The notes: generated by a model not told the origin, from the letters alone. Counted from the stretch's first letter, positions 9,870-18,045 are shown. The stretch: 33,918 nucleotides of DNA from Pseudoflavitalea rhizosphaerae (GCF_003991355.1 NZ_RCSU01000018.1:91811-125728); one strand, 5' to 3'. A program made the numbers and translations.

Positions 9870-11111
9870 ATGCAACTCAATTTTAAAAATATTATCCCGC
9901 TTTTTATTGCAACAGCATTGATCAGTCCCATAGCTTTTGCTCAAAAGCCTGCAACATTTATTCGGGGAGCAGTCGCTCGCGTCCCCGCGAGTGACGGTTA
10001 TTTGCTCGCCTCCGGCGAGCACCGTGTCGCCGGAGGCGACGGAATACATGTCACTCGCGGGGACGCGAGCGACTACTCCCCGATTTCTCATCAAACATTA
10101 TTTTCCGGAGCAGGACTGAAAGATTTCTACAAAGACTACTTCCCCATCGGCGTTGCCGTTTCCCCTTTTGCTTTGAGAACTGATGAAGCAAACCTTGTTC
10201 TCAGAGAATTCAACAGCCTCACAGCAGAGAATGCCATGAAGATGGGGCCAATACATCCACGAAAAGACCAGTATTTCTGGGCGCATGCAGACAGTATCGC
10301 AGCCTTCGCACGTAAGCATCAACTCAAACTGAGAGGCCATACACTTTGCTGGCATAACCAAACGCCGGCCTGGTTGTTCAACGACGCAAACGGACAACCT
10401 GTAACCAAAGTAGAATTATTGAAACGATTGAAAGACCATATTACAACTGTGGTTACCCGTTATAAAGACGTCATCTATGCCTGGGATGTGGTGAATGAAG
10501 TGATCAGCGACAGGAAAGATGAATACCTCCGAAACTCCCGCTGGTTACAGATCTGCGGTGAGGATTTTATCGAAGCCGCTTTCCGTTACGCTCATGAAGC
10601 CGATCCTAAAGCACTGCTTTTCTACAACGACTATAATGAGATCGATCCCGTTAAGAGAACAAAGATCATCCGCCTTGTACAAAACCTCCAACAAAAAGGG
10701 GTGCCCATCCACGGAATCGGATTACAGGCCCACTGGGCCATAAATGAGCCATCATTTACACAACTCGACAGCACATTGAATGAATTTGCCGCCACAGGAC
10801 TTCAATTACAGATCACGGAACTGGACATCTCTGTTTATAGAAAAGAGCATGATGCCAGGAAAAGACAGGCGTCCGATAAAGATACCAGCTTCTCACCGGA
10901 GAAGCAGGCCCTGCAAACACAACGCTACAAAGAAGCTTTCCAGCTGTTCAGGAAATACCGCCGCCATATCACTGGCGTCACTTTCTGGAATATCTCCGAC
11001 CGTTATAGCTGGCTCGACAATTTCCCGGTGAGAGACCGGAAGGATCATCCACTTTTATTTGATGCCCGTTTACAACGCAAAAGTGCTTACGAAGCAGTAG
11101 TCAACTTTTAG
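9870..11111 (+). CDS. GH10 endo-1,4-beta-xylanase with in-frame palindromic insert
   Basis: This endoxylanase cleaves the xylan backbone internally. I start at the ATG at 9870, which directly precedes a good signal peptide (MQLNFKNIIPLF..., cleavage near AFA-Q at 24/25). The frame is also open upstream, but that part overlaps the end of GH3. The protein is 413 residues. The GH10 barrel runs from about residue 80 to the end, with NSLTAENAMK, LRGHTLCWHNQTPAW, acid/base E210 in WDVVNEV, GIGLQAHW, nucleophile E317 in ITELDIS, and TFWNISDRYSW. Residues 32-71 are encoded entirely by a 120-bp nested palindrome. They have no similarity to GH10 sequence and lie between signal peptide and catalytic domain. 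The catalytic domain is intact, so activity is probably retained. This is the last gene of the xylan operon. Confidence 0.94.
   Translation: MQLNFKNIIPLFIATALISPIAFAQKPATFIRGAVARVPASDGYLLASGEHRVAGGDGIHVTRGDASDYSPISHQTLFSGAGLKDFYKDYFPIGVAVSPFALRTDEANLVLREFNSLTAENAMKMGPIHPRKDQYFWAHADSIAAFARKHQLKLRGHTLCWHNQTPAWLFNDANGQPVTKVELLKRLKDHITTVVTRYKDVIYAWDVVNEVISDRKDEYLRNSRWLQICGEDFIEAAFRYAHEADPKALLFYNDYNEIDPVKRTKIIRLVQNLQQKGVPIHGIGLQAHWAINEPSFTQLDSTLNEFAATGLQLQITELDISVYRKEHDARKRQASDKDTSFSPEKQALQTQRYKEAFQLFRKYRRHITGVTFWNISDRYSWLDNFPVRDRKDHPLLFDARLQRKSAYEAVVNF
9963..10082. repeat. REP/BIME-like nested palindrome inserted in the GH10 reading frame
   Basis: Two 33-base arms (9963-9995 and 10050-10082) are reverse complements with one mismatch. 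Each arm is itself a hairpin, e.g. GTCGCTCGCG, loop TCCC, CGCGAGTGAC (9972-9995). The middle contains two more hairpins: GCTCGCC-TCC-GGCGAGC (10004-10020) and GTCGCC-GGA-GGCGAC (10026-10040), again roughly mirror images. The total is 120 bp, exactly 40 codons, with no stop codon in the GH10 frame. The trinucleotide ATT flanks both ends (9960-9962 and 10083-10085), a possible but weak target duplication. The same core occurs at 33892-33913, so this is a dispersed family. The organisation resembles repetitive extragenic palindromes, normally intergenic and moved by RAYT transposases; no such transposase is in the window. Confidence 0.85.
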
Positions 11112-11252
11112 TCTTATCCAGGCTGTTCAATTATAATTCCAAAGTGTATTACCGGCAAGTCGGTTATTCCTGTATAAGCAAGTAGTAGCCAGCATTTCCG
11201 CTTTTCGTAAACCCATTTCCCGGATTCGATAAGAGCCCGGGGTTCCTGCATT

Positions 11253-11260
11253 TAATTTTG
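11253..11260 (+). promoter_or_regulatory. Candidate -7 promoter box for the siderophore-receptor gene
   Basis: The 240-bp gap between GH10 and the TonB receptor (11112-11351) contains TAATTTTG, an exact match to the Bacteroidota -7 consensus TAnnTTTG, about 90 bp before the start codon. No good TTTG -33 element is found at the expected 19-21 bp distance. I see no hairpin terminator for the xylan operon and no other gene in this gap. Confidence 0.4.
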
Positions 11261-11351
11261 CGCCGTCAAACGGCTGCAACCTCTTCGCTATTGTATTCAT
11301 TCTGCAGCCTTCCTGACAACTAACCAGGACCGGAATTAAATAAATAAAACA

Positions 11352-13745
11352 ATGATGAAAAAATCAGTTCTCATGATGACCCTGATCTTCATCTGCTCCC
11401 TGATCACCTTTGCAGCAGATGAAACAGGAATCATCAGAGGAAAAGTAACCACTTCAGACGGCAACCCTGCAGAAGCCGTTACGGTAACTTTCAAAGGAAC
11501 CAAAAGATCAGCAGTAACAGATGAGTTTGGCAATTTCTTAGTACGTAACCTCGAACCGGGAAACTATACTCTCGAGATCTCATTAGTAGGTCATGAAACC
11601 TATCAAAAGGAAGTGACGGTAAAAGAAAAAGAAACCATCAATATCACCATCGAACTGCAGGTATCTTCCAAAGACCTCCAGGAAGTGATTGTGAGCGGCA
11701 ATAAGATGACGCGCACCAGCAGTGATTATGTATCGAAGATCAACTTGAAGAATACTGAGAACTCCCAGGTATACACTACCATCACCGGCACATTGATGAA
11801 ACAGCAGATGGCATTTTCCGTTGACGATGTGATCCACAACTCTCCGGGTGTACAAACCATGTGGCAGGCCACCGGCCGTGGGGGTGATGGCGGCGCTTAC
11901 TACAATATGCGTGGCTTCATTGTACAAAGCCAGCTTAGGAACGGCATTTCCGGAAATATTACCAGTCGCGCCGATGCAGTGAACGTAGATCGTATCGAAG
12001 TAGTGAAGGGCCCTTCGGCTACCCTCTTCGGCAGCACACTGTCCTCCTATGGTGGTTTGATCAACCGTGTTACCAAGAAAGCATATGACCATTTCGGTGG
12101 TGAAGTTTCTTATGCAATGGGCAGCTATGGTTTCAACCGTGCTACTGTTGACATCAACACCCCGCTGGACAAAGACAAAAAAGTATTGCTCCGCACCAAT
12201 GCCGCCTATTATTCTGAAGGCGCCTGGAGGGATTACGGTTTCAACAAAGGTTTTGTATTTGCTCCAACACTTACCTACAAAGCATCAGACCGTCTATCTT
12301 TCAACTTCGATGCTGAAATTTACAGTTCCAGCAACGCATCAGAACCTTTTGTATTTTTCTACTTTCCAACAGATCAGCTGGGAGCGCATAACCCTAAAGA
12401 ACTGGGAATAGATTACAAGCGGTCTTATTCCGCCAATAATATTTTCCAGAAATCCAAGGTGGCCAATTTCTTCGGTCAGATGAATTACAAGATCTCTGAC
12501 AAATGGACCTCACAAACCAATGTGAGCTCTTCATACAGTAATTCCGATGGTCCCTTTGCTTATTACTACCTCGTACCCAATACCGGCCGACCCGGCGCCG
12601 ATTCAATGGTACGTGCGGTACAGTCCACTGCCAACAGCAACATGAATGTGTACGAAGTTCAACAGAACTTCATTGGTGATTTCAAGACCGGCAAGCTCAG
12701 GCACCGCGTACTGGCCGGACTGGATTATCTTTACCAGAACTCCGATCAGATGTTCTATGGTACCGATTTCGATATAATTCCCAAGAACGGACTGATCCCC
12801 ACATACGCCAATTTCAACAGGGATAACCTGAACAGGATGCTGGAGGATGGCTCCACTGTTTGGTACTACCCTTACAAATACCAGGCTTCCACTTACAGTG
12901 CATATGTTGGTGACGTAGTGAACATCACTGATTATGTGATTGCATCAGCAGCTGTACGCGTAGACCGCTATGATTTCAGGGGCAATTTCGATCCAACAAA
13001 AGGTGGTTACGAGGATGGATATGCGCAAACATTCTTCTCTCCCCGCTTTGGCCTGGTGATCCAGCCCATTCCTGATGTAGTATCTATCTTCGGTAACTAT
13101 CAGAATGGTTTCACCAACAAGCCCGGCAGCGATTGGGAAGGCAAATCCTTCGACCCTGAAGAAGCAGCTCAAATCGAAGGCGGTGTAAAAGTGAACCTGC
13201 TCGGAGGCAAACTCACCAGCACCTTGAGCTACTACAATATCAAAGTAAAAAATGTATTGCGTGCTGATCCTGTTCACCCCAACTTCTCTATCCAGAATGG
13301 AACACAAAGAAGCCAGGGTATCGAAGCTGAAGTGATTGCACATCCTGTAAGAGGACTTGACCTTGTGCTCGGTTATGCCTACAACGATTCCAAATTCCTG
13401 GAATCCGATGAAGGCGTGAAAGGCCGTCGCCCGGACGTTTCCGGTTCTCCCCACACATTCAATAGCTGGGTGAACTACACTTTCTCAGGTAATCTCAAAG
13501 GCTTCGGCATCGGTGGTGGCGTAAGATACCAAAGCGATAACATGATCGTGAACAGTGTTGAGAATGGAGTATTCACACTTCCTGAATTCACACTTGTAGA
13601 CGCATCTGTCTATTATGATCAGGCTAAATGGAGATTCGGTCTGAAATGTAATAACCTTACCAACCAGGAATACTATATCGGTTACACTACCCTGAACCCT
13701 CAGCAACTGAGAACGATCATAGGTAGCGTTACTTTCAAGTTCTAA
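11352..13745 (+). CDS. TonB-dependent receptor, siderophore type
   Basis: This is an outer-membrane importer of 797 residues. A signal peptide (about residues 1-21, ending ITFA) is followed by a carboxypeptidase-regulatory-like beta-sandwich (about 25-105: GIIRGKVTTSDGNP, FGNFLVRNLEPGNY). Next come a plug domain (about 135-250, with FSVDDVIHNSPGVQ, YYNMRGF, VDRIEVVKGPSATLFGS) and a 22-strand-type barrel ending in the aromatic GSVTFKF. The plug and barrel pattern is that of ferric-siderophore receptors (FhuA/FhuE-like) rather than SusC proteins: there is no SusD partner and no STN domain. Two adjacent ATG codons (11352, 11355) begin the frame. It appears monocistronic, with its own terminator 20 bp downstream. 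The siderophore it takes up cannot be deduced. Confidence 0.87.
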   Translation: MMKKSVLMMTLIFICSLITFAADETGIIRGKVTTSDGNPAEAVTVTFKGTKRSAVTDEFGNFLVRNLEPGNYTLEISLVGHETYQKEVTVKEKETINITIELQVSSKDLQEVIVSGNKMTRTSSDYVSKINLKNTENSQVYTTITGTLMKQQMAFSVDDVIHNSPGVQTMWQATGRGGDGGAYYNMRGFIVQSQLRNGISGNITSRADAVNVDRIEVVKGPSATLFGSTLSSYGGLINRVTKKAYDHFGGEVSYAMGSYGFNRATVDINTPLDKDKKVLLRTNAAYYSEGAWRDYGFNKGFVFAPTLTYKASDRLSFNFDAEIYSSSNASEPFVFFYFPTDQLGAHNPKELGIDYKRSYSANNIFQKSKVANFFGQMNYKISDKWTSQTNVSSSYSNSDGPFAYYYLVPNTGRPGADSMVRAVQSTANSNMNVYEVQQNFIGDFKTGKLRHRVLAGLDYLYQNSDQMFYGTDFDIIPKNGLIPTYANFNRDNLNRMLEDGSTVWYYPYKYQASTYSAYVGDVVNITDYVIASAAVRVDRYDFRGNFDPTKGGYEDGYAQTFFSPRFGLVIQPIPDVVSIFGNYQNGFTNKPGSDWEGKSFDPEEAAQIEGGVKVNLLGGKLTSTLSYYNIKVKNVLRADPVHPNFSIQNGTQRSQGIEAEVIAHPVRGLDLVLGYAYNDSKFLESDEGVKGRRPDVSGSPHTFNSWVNYTFSGNLKGFGIGGGVRYQSDNMIVNSVENGVFTLPEFTLVDASVYYDQAKWRFGLKCNNLTNQEYYIGYTTLNPQQLRTIIGSVTFKF

Positions 13746-13765
13746 TCCTTTTCATTTGTTATAGA

Positions 13766-13799
13766 AAAGAGCCCGGGCATGTCCGGGCTCTTTGTTTTC
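13766..13799 (+). terminator. Rho-independent terminator of the TonB receptor gene
   Basis: A perfect 11-bp stem AAAGAGCCCGG / CCGGGCTCTTT (13766-13776 and 13783-13793) with a 6-base loop is followed by GTTTTC, starting 20 bp after the receptor stop codon. Confidence 0.9.
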
Positions 13800-13821
13800 A
13801 ATATTTATCGGTAAATTTATG

Positions 13822-13847
13822 TTTGCCGGACAAGCCCCACCGGCAAA
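13822..13847. promoter_or_regulatory. Inverted repeat upstream of the NADH dehydrogenase gene
   Basis: TTTGCCGG, 10 bases, CCGGCAAA form a perfect 8-bp dyad (13822-13829 / 13840-13847). It ends 25 bp before a -7-like box and lies just where the -33 region would be, so it could be an operator. It lacks a T-tract, so a terminator role is unlikely. Function is inference. Confidence 0.4.
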
Positions 13848-13872
13848 TGGCACTCCCCTTAGCTCCCTGGCA

Positions 13873-13880
13873 TAGTTTTG
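13873..13880 (+). promoter_or_regulatory. Candidate -7 promoter box for the NADH dehydrogenase gene
   Basis: TAGTTTTG matches TAnnTTTG exactly and lies 30 bp before the ATG at 13911. The -33 position at the usual spacing (TGGC) is a poor match to TTTG. Confidence 0.45.
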
Positions 13881-13910
13881 TTGTTGATCACGAATATAAA
13901 TTTGAACGAT

Positions 13911-15182
13911 ATGGCACAGGATACTCAGAAAGTTGTAGTTGTAGGAGGTGGATTTGCAGGGATCAATTTTGTAAAAAGACTTGCCAATGATGATCGTTTC
14001 CAGGTAACGCTGGTAGACAGGAACAATTATCATTTCTTTCCGCCTCTCTTGTACCAGGTGGCTTCTTCCTTCATCGAGCCTTCCAATATCAGTTATCCTT
14101 TCCGCCGCATGTTCCAGAAAATGAGGAACTGCAGGTTCCATATGGGCAGCTTCCTGAAAGTGAACCCGGAGCAAAACATCATTGAAACCGATACAGGTAT
14201 CCTCTCATACGATATACTCGTTCTTTCTGTAGGCGCAGAATCGAATTATTTCGGCATGACTAACGTTCAGGAACATGCGCTTCCCATGAAGAATATCGAT
14301 GATGCGCTCGTTCTCCGCAACCAGCTCCTGCTGAACATGGAAGAAGCTGTCCGTTCTACCGATCCGGATGAAAAAGCAAGATTGCTGAACATCGTCATTT
14401 CCGGCGGAGGCCCTACCGGCGTGGAAGTGGCAGGCATGCTGGCTGAGATGGGACGCTATATCCAGGCCAAGGAATATCCTGAGATCCGTGACTTAACCTC
14501 ACATATCTACCTGATTGATGCAGGCCCCACACTACTCGGCCCCATGAGTCCGAAAGCACAGAAAGAAGCCACTACTCAACTTGAACGCCTGGGCGTTCAC
14601 ATCATACTTAACACAGCCGTGAAAGATTATGTTGATAGGAAAGTGATCCTGGCCGACGGCAGGGCCATCGAAACCCATGCATTGATCTGGACCTCCGGCG
14701 TCACCGGCCGCAGCTTACCCGGCATTCCCGCGGAATCCATCGGTCGCGGCAAGCGCCTGCTCGTAGATGCCAATAACAAAGTACTGAACACAACCAATAT
14801 CTATGCTCTTGGCGATAGCTGCTTGCAAACCACCGACCCCGCCTTTCCTAACGGCCATCCTCAACTGGCACAGGTAGCCATCCAGCAGGGCACTTTACTC
14901 GGCAAAAACCTCAAACGCGCGGCTGACGGGCAAAAAATGCACTCCTTTATCTACAACGACAAGGGCTCCATGGCCATCATTTCCAAATACAAGGCCGTAG
15001 CCGATCTTCCCAAAACATTCCTGAAAGGATTCATTGCCTGGCTCATCTGGCTTTTCGTTCATATCATCCCGTTAGTAGGATTCCGCAACAAAGTATGGCT
15101 GGCCTTCTCCTGGATGTGGGCCTTCTTCACCAATAATCCAACACTCCGTCTCATCATCAGACCTCAAAAGGACAAACCCTGA
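13911..15182 (+). CDS. ndh: Type II NADH:quinone oxidoreductase (NDH-2)
   Basis: This single-subunit, non-proton-pumping NADH dehydrogenase transfers electrons from NADH to quinone at the inner face of the membrane. The 423-residue protein begins with an FAD-binding GGGFAGINFVKRL motif, then YHFFPPLLYQVASS. The second Rossmann motif for NADH is SGGGPTGVEVAGML (G165-E172), and the FAD-contacting IYALGDSC (D302) follows. Near the C-terminus, a hydrophobic stretch (FIAWLIWLFVHIIPLVGF) and a second one are the membrane anchor usual in this branch. I chose the ATG at 13911 because the glycine-rich motif then starts about ten residues in, as in relatives. The frame extends upstream to a TTG at 13878, but that would overlap the promoter box. 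It stands alone and faces the pnkp gene. Confidence 0.9.
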   Translation: MAQDTQKVVVVGGGFAGINFVKRLANDDRFQVTLVDRNNYHFFPPLLYQVASSFIEPSNISYPFRRMFQKMRNCRFHMGSFLKVNPEQNIIETDTGILSYDILVLSVGAESNYFGMTNVQEHALPMKNIDDALVLRNQLLLNMEEAVRSTDPDEKARLLNIVISGGGPTGVEVAGMLAEMGRYIQAKEYPEIRDLTSHIYLIDAGPTLLGPMSPKAQKEATTQLERLGVHIILNTAVKDYVDRKVILADGRAIETHALIWTSGVTGRSLPGIPAESIGRGKRLLVDANNKVLNTTNIYALGDSCLQTTDPAFPNGHPQLAQVAIQQGTLLGKNLKRAADGQKMHSFIYNDKGSMAIISKYKAVADLPKTFLKGFIAWLIWLFVHIIPLVGFRNKVWLAFSWMWAFFTNNPTLRLIIRPQKDKP

Positions 15183-15280
15183 AAACCTCATCTCAAAGCC
15201 ACCTTCCCTCAACCTCAAACCAATCGAATCCAAACCAAACCAAACTCGCACACCCACCCCATCCCTACCACACACGCAGA
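15183..15280 (+). terminator. C-rich, G-poor tract after NDH-2; possible Rho-dependent termination region
   Basis: By hand count about 45 of 98 bases are C and only 5 are G, in regularly spaced pyrimidine-rich groups. This is the composition of Rho-utilisation sites, and no intrinsic hairpin follows NDH-2. The 307-bp gap 15183-15489 holds no gene: apart from this tract it contains only the left arm and centre of the inverted repeat described separately. Confidence 0.35.
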
Positions 15281-15519
15281 AAGCAAACCCGTGGATCCGA
15301 AATAAATTGTTACACCTCCCCGCTGCCCATCTGTTTTGGGTATATGCGAACAGGGCCTTCGAAACATAAGCGAAGAAGTCCGGTTCAGCACCACAGCTCC
15401 ATCCCACCAACTACAGCAGAAAAAAATCCTCCCGTGTTGGTTTGTTTCGCAGCCCGGTTCGCATATACCCAAAACAGCCGGCACAAAAACTATAATCTCG
15501 GATCCACAGGTTCGCTTTC
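15279..15519. repeat. Large imperfect inverted repeat mirroring the 3' end of pnkp
   Basis: The right arm (about 15440-15519) includes the last codons and stop of pnkp and its downstream flank. The left arm (about 15279-15367) is a degenerate reverse-complement copy. Two perfect blocks anchor the match: 21 bp (15331-15351 against 15457-15477) and GTGGATCCGA (15291-15300 against 15498-15507). Weaker similarity lies on both sides of them. Read on the + strand, the left copy encodes ESKPVDPK-stop, against ESEPVDPRL-stop in pnkp. The arms differ by a 10-bp indel and surround a centre of about 70 bp. No target-site duplication is apparent. Confidence 0.75.
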
Positions 15520-18039
15520 CAGCGCCAACACGCCAAACACACATTGGTGCACGGCGCGCAGCGGCAAATGTTGGCAGAATCTTTCCAATCCTTCCACACC
15601 AAGTGCAAACTCACGCAGCGCCAGTGAGCGTTTCCCATTGAGCCCACGATTCTTCAGCCTGTTCATATTCTCCGGCAAAGTATACTCAGGCCCATAGATA
15701 ATGCGGAGATATTCACGTCCACGCACTTTGATGGCGGGCTGGATCAATCCTTTTGCATTGGTCCCGACAAAATTCCAGGGCTTCACTACCATTCCTTCCC
15801 CGCCGCCGGCTGTGAGTTGCAGCCACCAGTCGGTTGCCTGCTGAACGCTGCTCTCATCTTCCAGGTTTATTACCATGTATTCAGTTGCGAGCAGGATGCC
15901 GGCATCCTGAGTGCAGATTGTGGCGATAGTATCCATATGCCAGCCATGGTCCTTATCAAAATAGGTCTGGCCTTCTGTTGCGAGGATATGAAAAGGAGCT
16001 ATCTTGTAATCCTCCAGTTGCTCCACCGGCCAACAGTATTGACGGTAAGCCATGATGAAATCATGAACGCTGGCTTGTTTTTCCTGGTAGCGATCCAGCA
16101 GTGATTGAACCTCTACGTGTGTGCCTGCCTGTTGCAGTGTCTGAATTGCAGCTTGCAGGGAACCCGTAGCCACTGCTCCTACAGCGCCATATTGATTCTG
16201 TAACAGCGCCTGCGCTTTGCTGCTCCAGGGCATGAGCTCGGTATCCAGACAAACCCAATCCGTATTGAATTGATCATAGATCCCCGCCGACTCAAGTGCT
16301 GTGTTCAATCGTTGCAATAATGCCTGCTCAATGGCAGTATCAGTGAAGAAAGCGCGTCCTGTTCTCGTATAGATCACACCGGTAGCATCTCCAGTAATAC
16401 CGAAAGCTTTCTGAATGGCTGCTGCATTTCTTCCTACTATCACTACAGCTCTCGATCCCATATGTTTCTTTTCACAGACCAGTTTCTGAATGCCTGCTTT
16501 TTTGAAATAATCGAATGCCTCAGTGGGATATTCGAGATAATCAGGCAGGCTGCTGGTTTCAGATGGACTCATCGTAGGAGGAAGATAGATAAGCCAGCGC
16601 GGGTCTACCGCAAAACGGCTCATCACTTCAAGTGCAGTGATGGATTGCTCTTCACGAATCGTAATATTATGTCCCAGCCTGGTGGGAACGATCTGCTTGC
16701 CGGTGAAGTCCGAGATATCCAATACGTCATCCTGTTGCTGCTGCAGCGTGAGTGTAACAGGCGCCGGCGCGAGCGGACGAACGGGCTCGCTGTACACTTT
16801 CGCTGCCGGAACAGAAACAAGTTCTTTTTCAGGATAGCGAAGTGCAGTGAGTTTGCCGCCGAACACGCAACCTGTATCGATATCGATCGTATTATTGAGC
16901 CATTGCGGCTCCGGCACAGGCGTATGACCATATACCACCATCGCCTTGCCCCTGTATTCTGCAGCCCAGTTATAACGGATCGGCAAACCGAACTCATCCG
17001 TTTCACCAGTAGTCTCCCCATACAGCGCAAACTCACGGACAGCACCCGATCCACGTCCCTGCATGGATGCTTTCATGCCTGCATGCGCTACAACCAGTTT
17101 GCCATCATCAAAAACATAATGACTGATCAGTCCATCCACAAAATCCACGATCTCCTTGCGGAATTCATCGGACTCTCCTGCCAGTTGCGCAACAGTAGCT
17201 TCCAGTCCATGACGCACATGTACCTGCTTGCCGGTGAGCCATCGCTTCAGTTTATCATCGTGGTTACCGGGCACACACCAGGCAAGGCCAGCCTTCACCA
17301 TCGGCATGATCAGTTTCAGTACGCCCGGAGAATCAGGACCGCGATCCACCAGGTCGCCAAGGAACACAGGTTTTCTGCCTTCCGGATGGATCCAGTTTCC
17401 ATTTTCTTTTTGATAGCCGAGTTTTTGCAACAGCAAAAGCAGTTCATCCAAACAGCCATGGATATCACCGATGATATCGAAAGGACCACGTAGGGTTTTC
17501 TTATCGTTATACAAAGGATCGCGGATGATGCCTTTGATATTGTCTGTGTCTTCCACGCTCAGCTCAAATATCTGGCGGAAGCCTTCAGCTTTGAGGTAAC
17601 GAAGGCTTCTGCGTAATTGCGAGATCTGGTGCGGGATAACATGTGGGCCGAGATCACGGTCCGGGCGGACCTTGCTTCGTTGTGAGCAGATCTTTTCCGG
17701 CGTGTTCACCACAATGGCTACAGGCAGCACATGGTATTCACGCGCCAGTTTGATCCAGTCCTTCCTGGCGCTTTCCTGCACGTTAGTGGCATCTACTACT
17801 GTGAGCAAGCCATTCTTCAATCTTTTAGCTACGATATAACGCGCCAGGTCGAATGCATCATTGGAAGCAGACAGGCTGTTCTCATCATCGCTCACAAAAG
17901 CGCGGCATTGATCCGAACTGACGATCTCTGTTGGCTTGAAATGTTTCCGGGCGAAAGTTGATTTACCGGAGCTGGAAGCCCCGATCAGCACAATCAGAGA
18001 GAGCCCAGGAACATGTATGTATTCTGCGTTTGATCGCAT
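15490..18039 (-). CDS. pnkp: Polynucleotide kinase-phosphatase-ligase of bacterial RNA repair (Pnkp)
   Basis: This trifunctional enzyme heals and seals broken RNA, such as tRNAs cut by ribotoxins. The domains appear in order over 849 residues. The 5'-kinase (1 to about 170) has P-loop GASSSGKST (20-28, K26) and D43. The binuclear-metal 2',3'-phosphatase (about 185-400) has GDIHGC (191-196), GDLVDRG (228-234), GNHDD (258-262), H319 in VVAHAG and H372 in YGHTP. The ATP-dependent nucleotidyltransferase/ligase (about 450-849) has the adenylation lysine K525 in EKKHMGSR, LDTELMPW, and EGMVVKPW. All key residues known for Clostridium thermocellum Pnkp have counterparts, and the length is close to that protein's. 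Ligase activity in this family depends on Hen1, whose gene lies 6 bp upstream. The last codons are part of an inverted repeat. Confidence 0.96.
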   Translation of the reverse strand: MRSNAEYIHVPGLSLIVLIGASSSGKSTFARKHFKPTEIVSSDQCRAFVSDDENSLSASNDAFDLARYIVAKRLKNGLLTVVDATNVQESARKDWIKLAREYHVLPVAIVVNTPEKICSQRSKVRPDRDLGPHVIPHQISQLRRSLRYLKAEGFRQIFELSVEDTDNIKGIIRDPLYNDKKTLRGPFDIIGDIHGCLDELLLLLQKLGYQKENGNWIHPEGRKPVFLGDLVDRGPDSPGVLKLIMPMVKAGLAWCVPGNHDDKLKRWLTGKQVHVRHGLEATVAQLAGESDEFRKEIVDFVDGLISHYVFDDGKLVVAHAGMKASMQGRGSGAVREFALYGETTGETDEFGLPIRYNWAAEYRGKAMVVYGHTPVPEPQWLNNTIDIDTGCVFGGKLTALRYPEKELVSVPAAKVYSEPVRPLAPAPVTLTLQQQQDDVLDISDFTGKQIVPTRLGHNITIREEQSITALEVMSRFAVDPRWLIYLPPTMSPSETSSLPDYLEYPTEAFDYFKKAGIQKLVCEKKHMGSRAVVIVGRNAAAIQKAFGITGDATGVIYTRTGRAFFTDTAIEQALLQRLNTALESAGIYDQFNTDWVCLDTELMPWSSKAQALLQNQYGAVGAVATGSLQAAIQTLQQAGTHVEVQSLLDRYQEKQASVHDFIMAYRQYCWPVEQLEDYKIAPFHILATEGQTYFDKDHGWHMDTIATICTQDAGILLATEYMVINLEDESSVQQATDWWLQLTAGGGEGMVVKPWNFVGTNAKGLIQPAIKVRGREYLRIIYGPEYTLPENMNRLKNRGLNGKRSLALREFALGVEGLERFCQHLPLRAVHQCVFGVLALESEPVDPRL

Positions 18040-18045
18040 GAGGGA

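Noticed and set aside
9963-10082. CRISPR array
   Set aside because: The repeats are inverted and nested, not direct repeats with regular unique spacers, and no cas gene is present.
9861-10119. Short open frames on both strands across the palindrome in GH10
   Set aside because: They are open because the palindrome is stop-poor in several frames. None has protein-like features, and only the GH10 frame joins a signal peptide to a catalytic domain.
11112-11252. Terminator after the xylan operon
   Set aside because: Only a 4-bp stem (ACCG/CGGT) without a T-tract was found in the gap, so no terminator can be supported.
15331-15477. Intrinsic terminator or MITE formed by the 21-bp inverted arms
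   Set aside because: The loop of about 105 bases and the lack of a U-tract argue against a terminator. No target-site duplication is visible, and similarity extends into pnkp coding sequence, unlike a clean element end.
16462-17493. 343-codon open frame antisense to pnkp
   Set aside because: It mirrors the phosphatase and ligase coding sequence, shows no recognisable domain and no promoter or plausible start context, and the opposite frame is an unmistakable enzyme.
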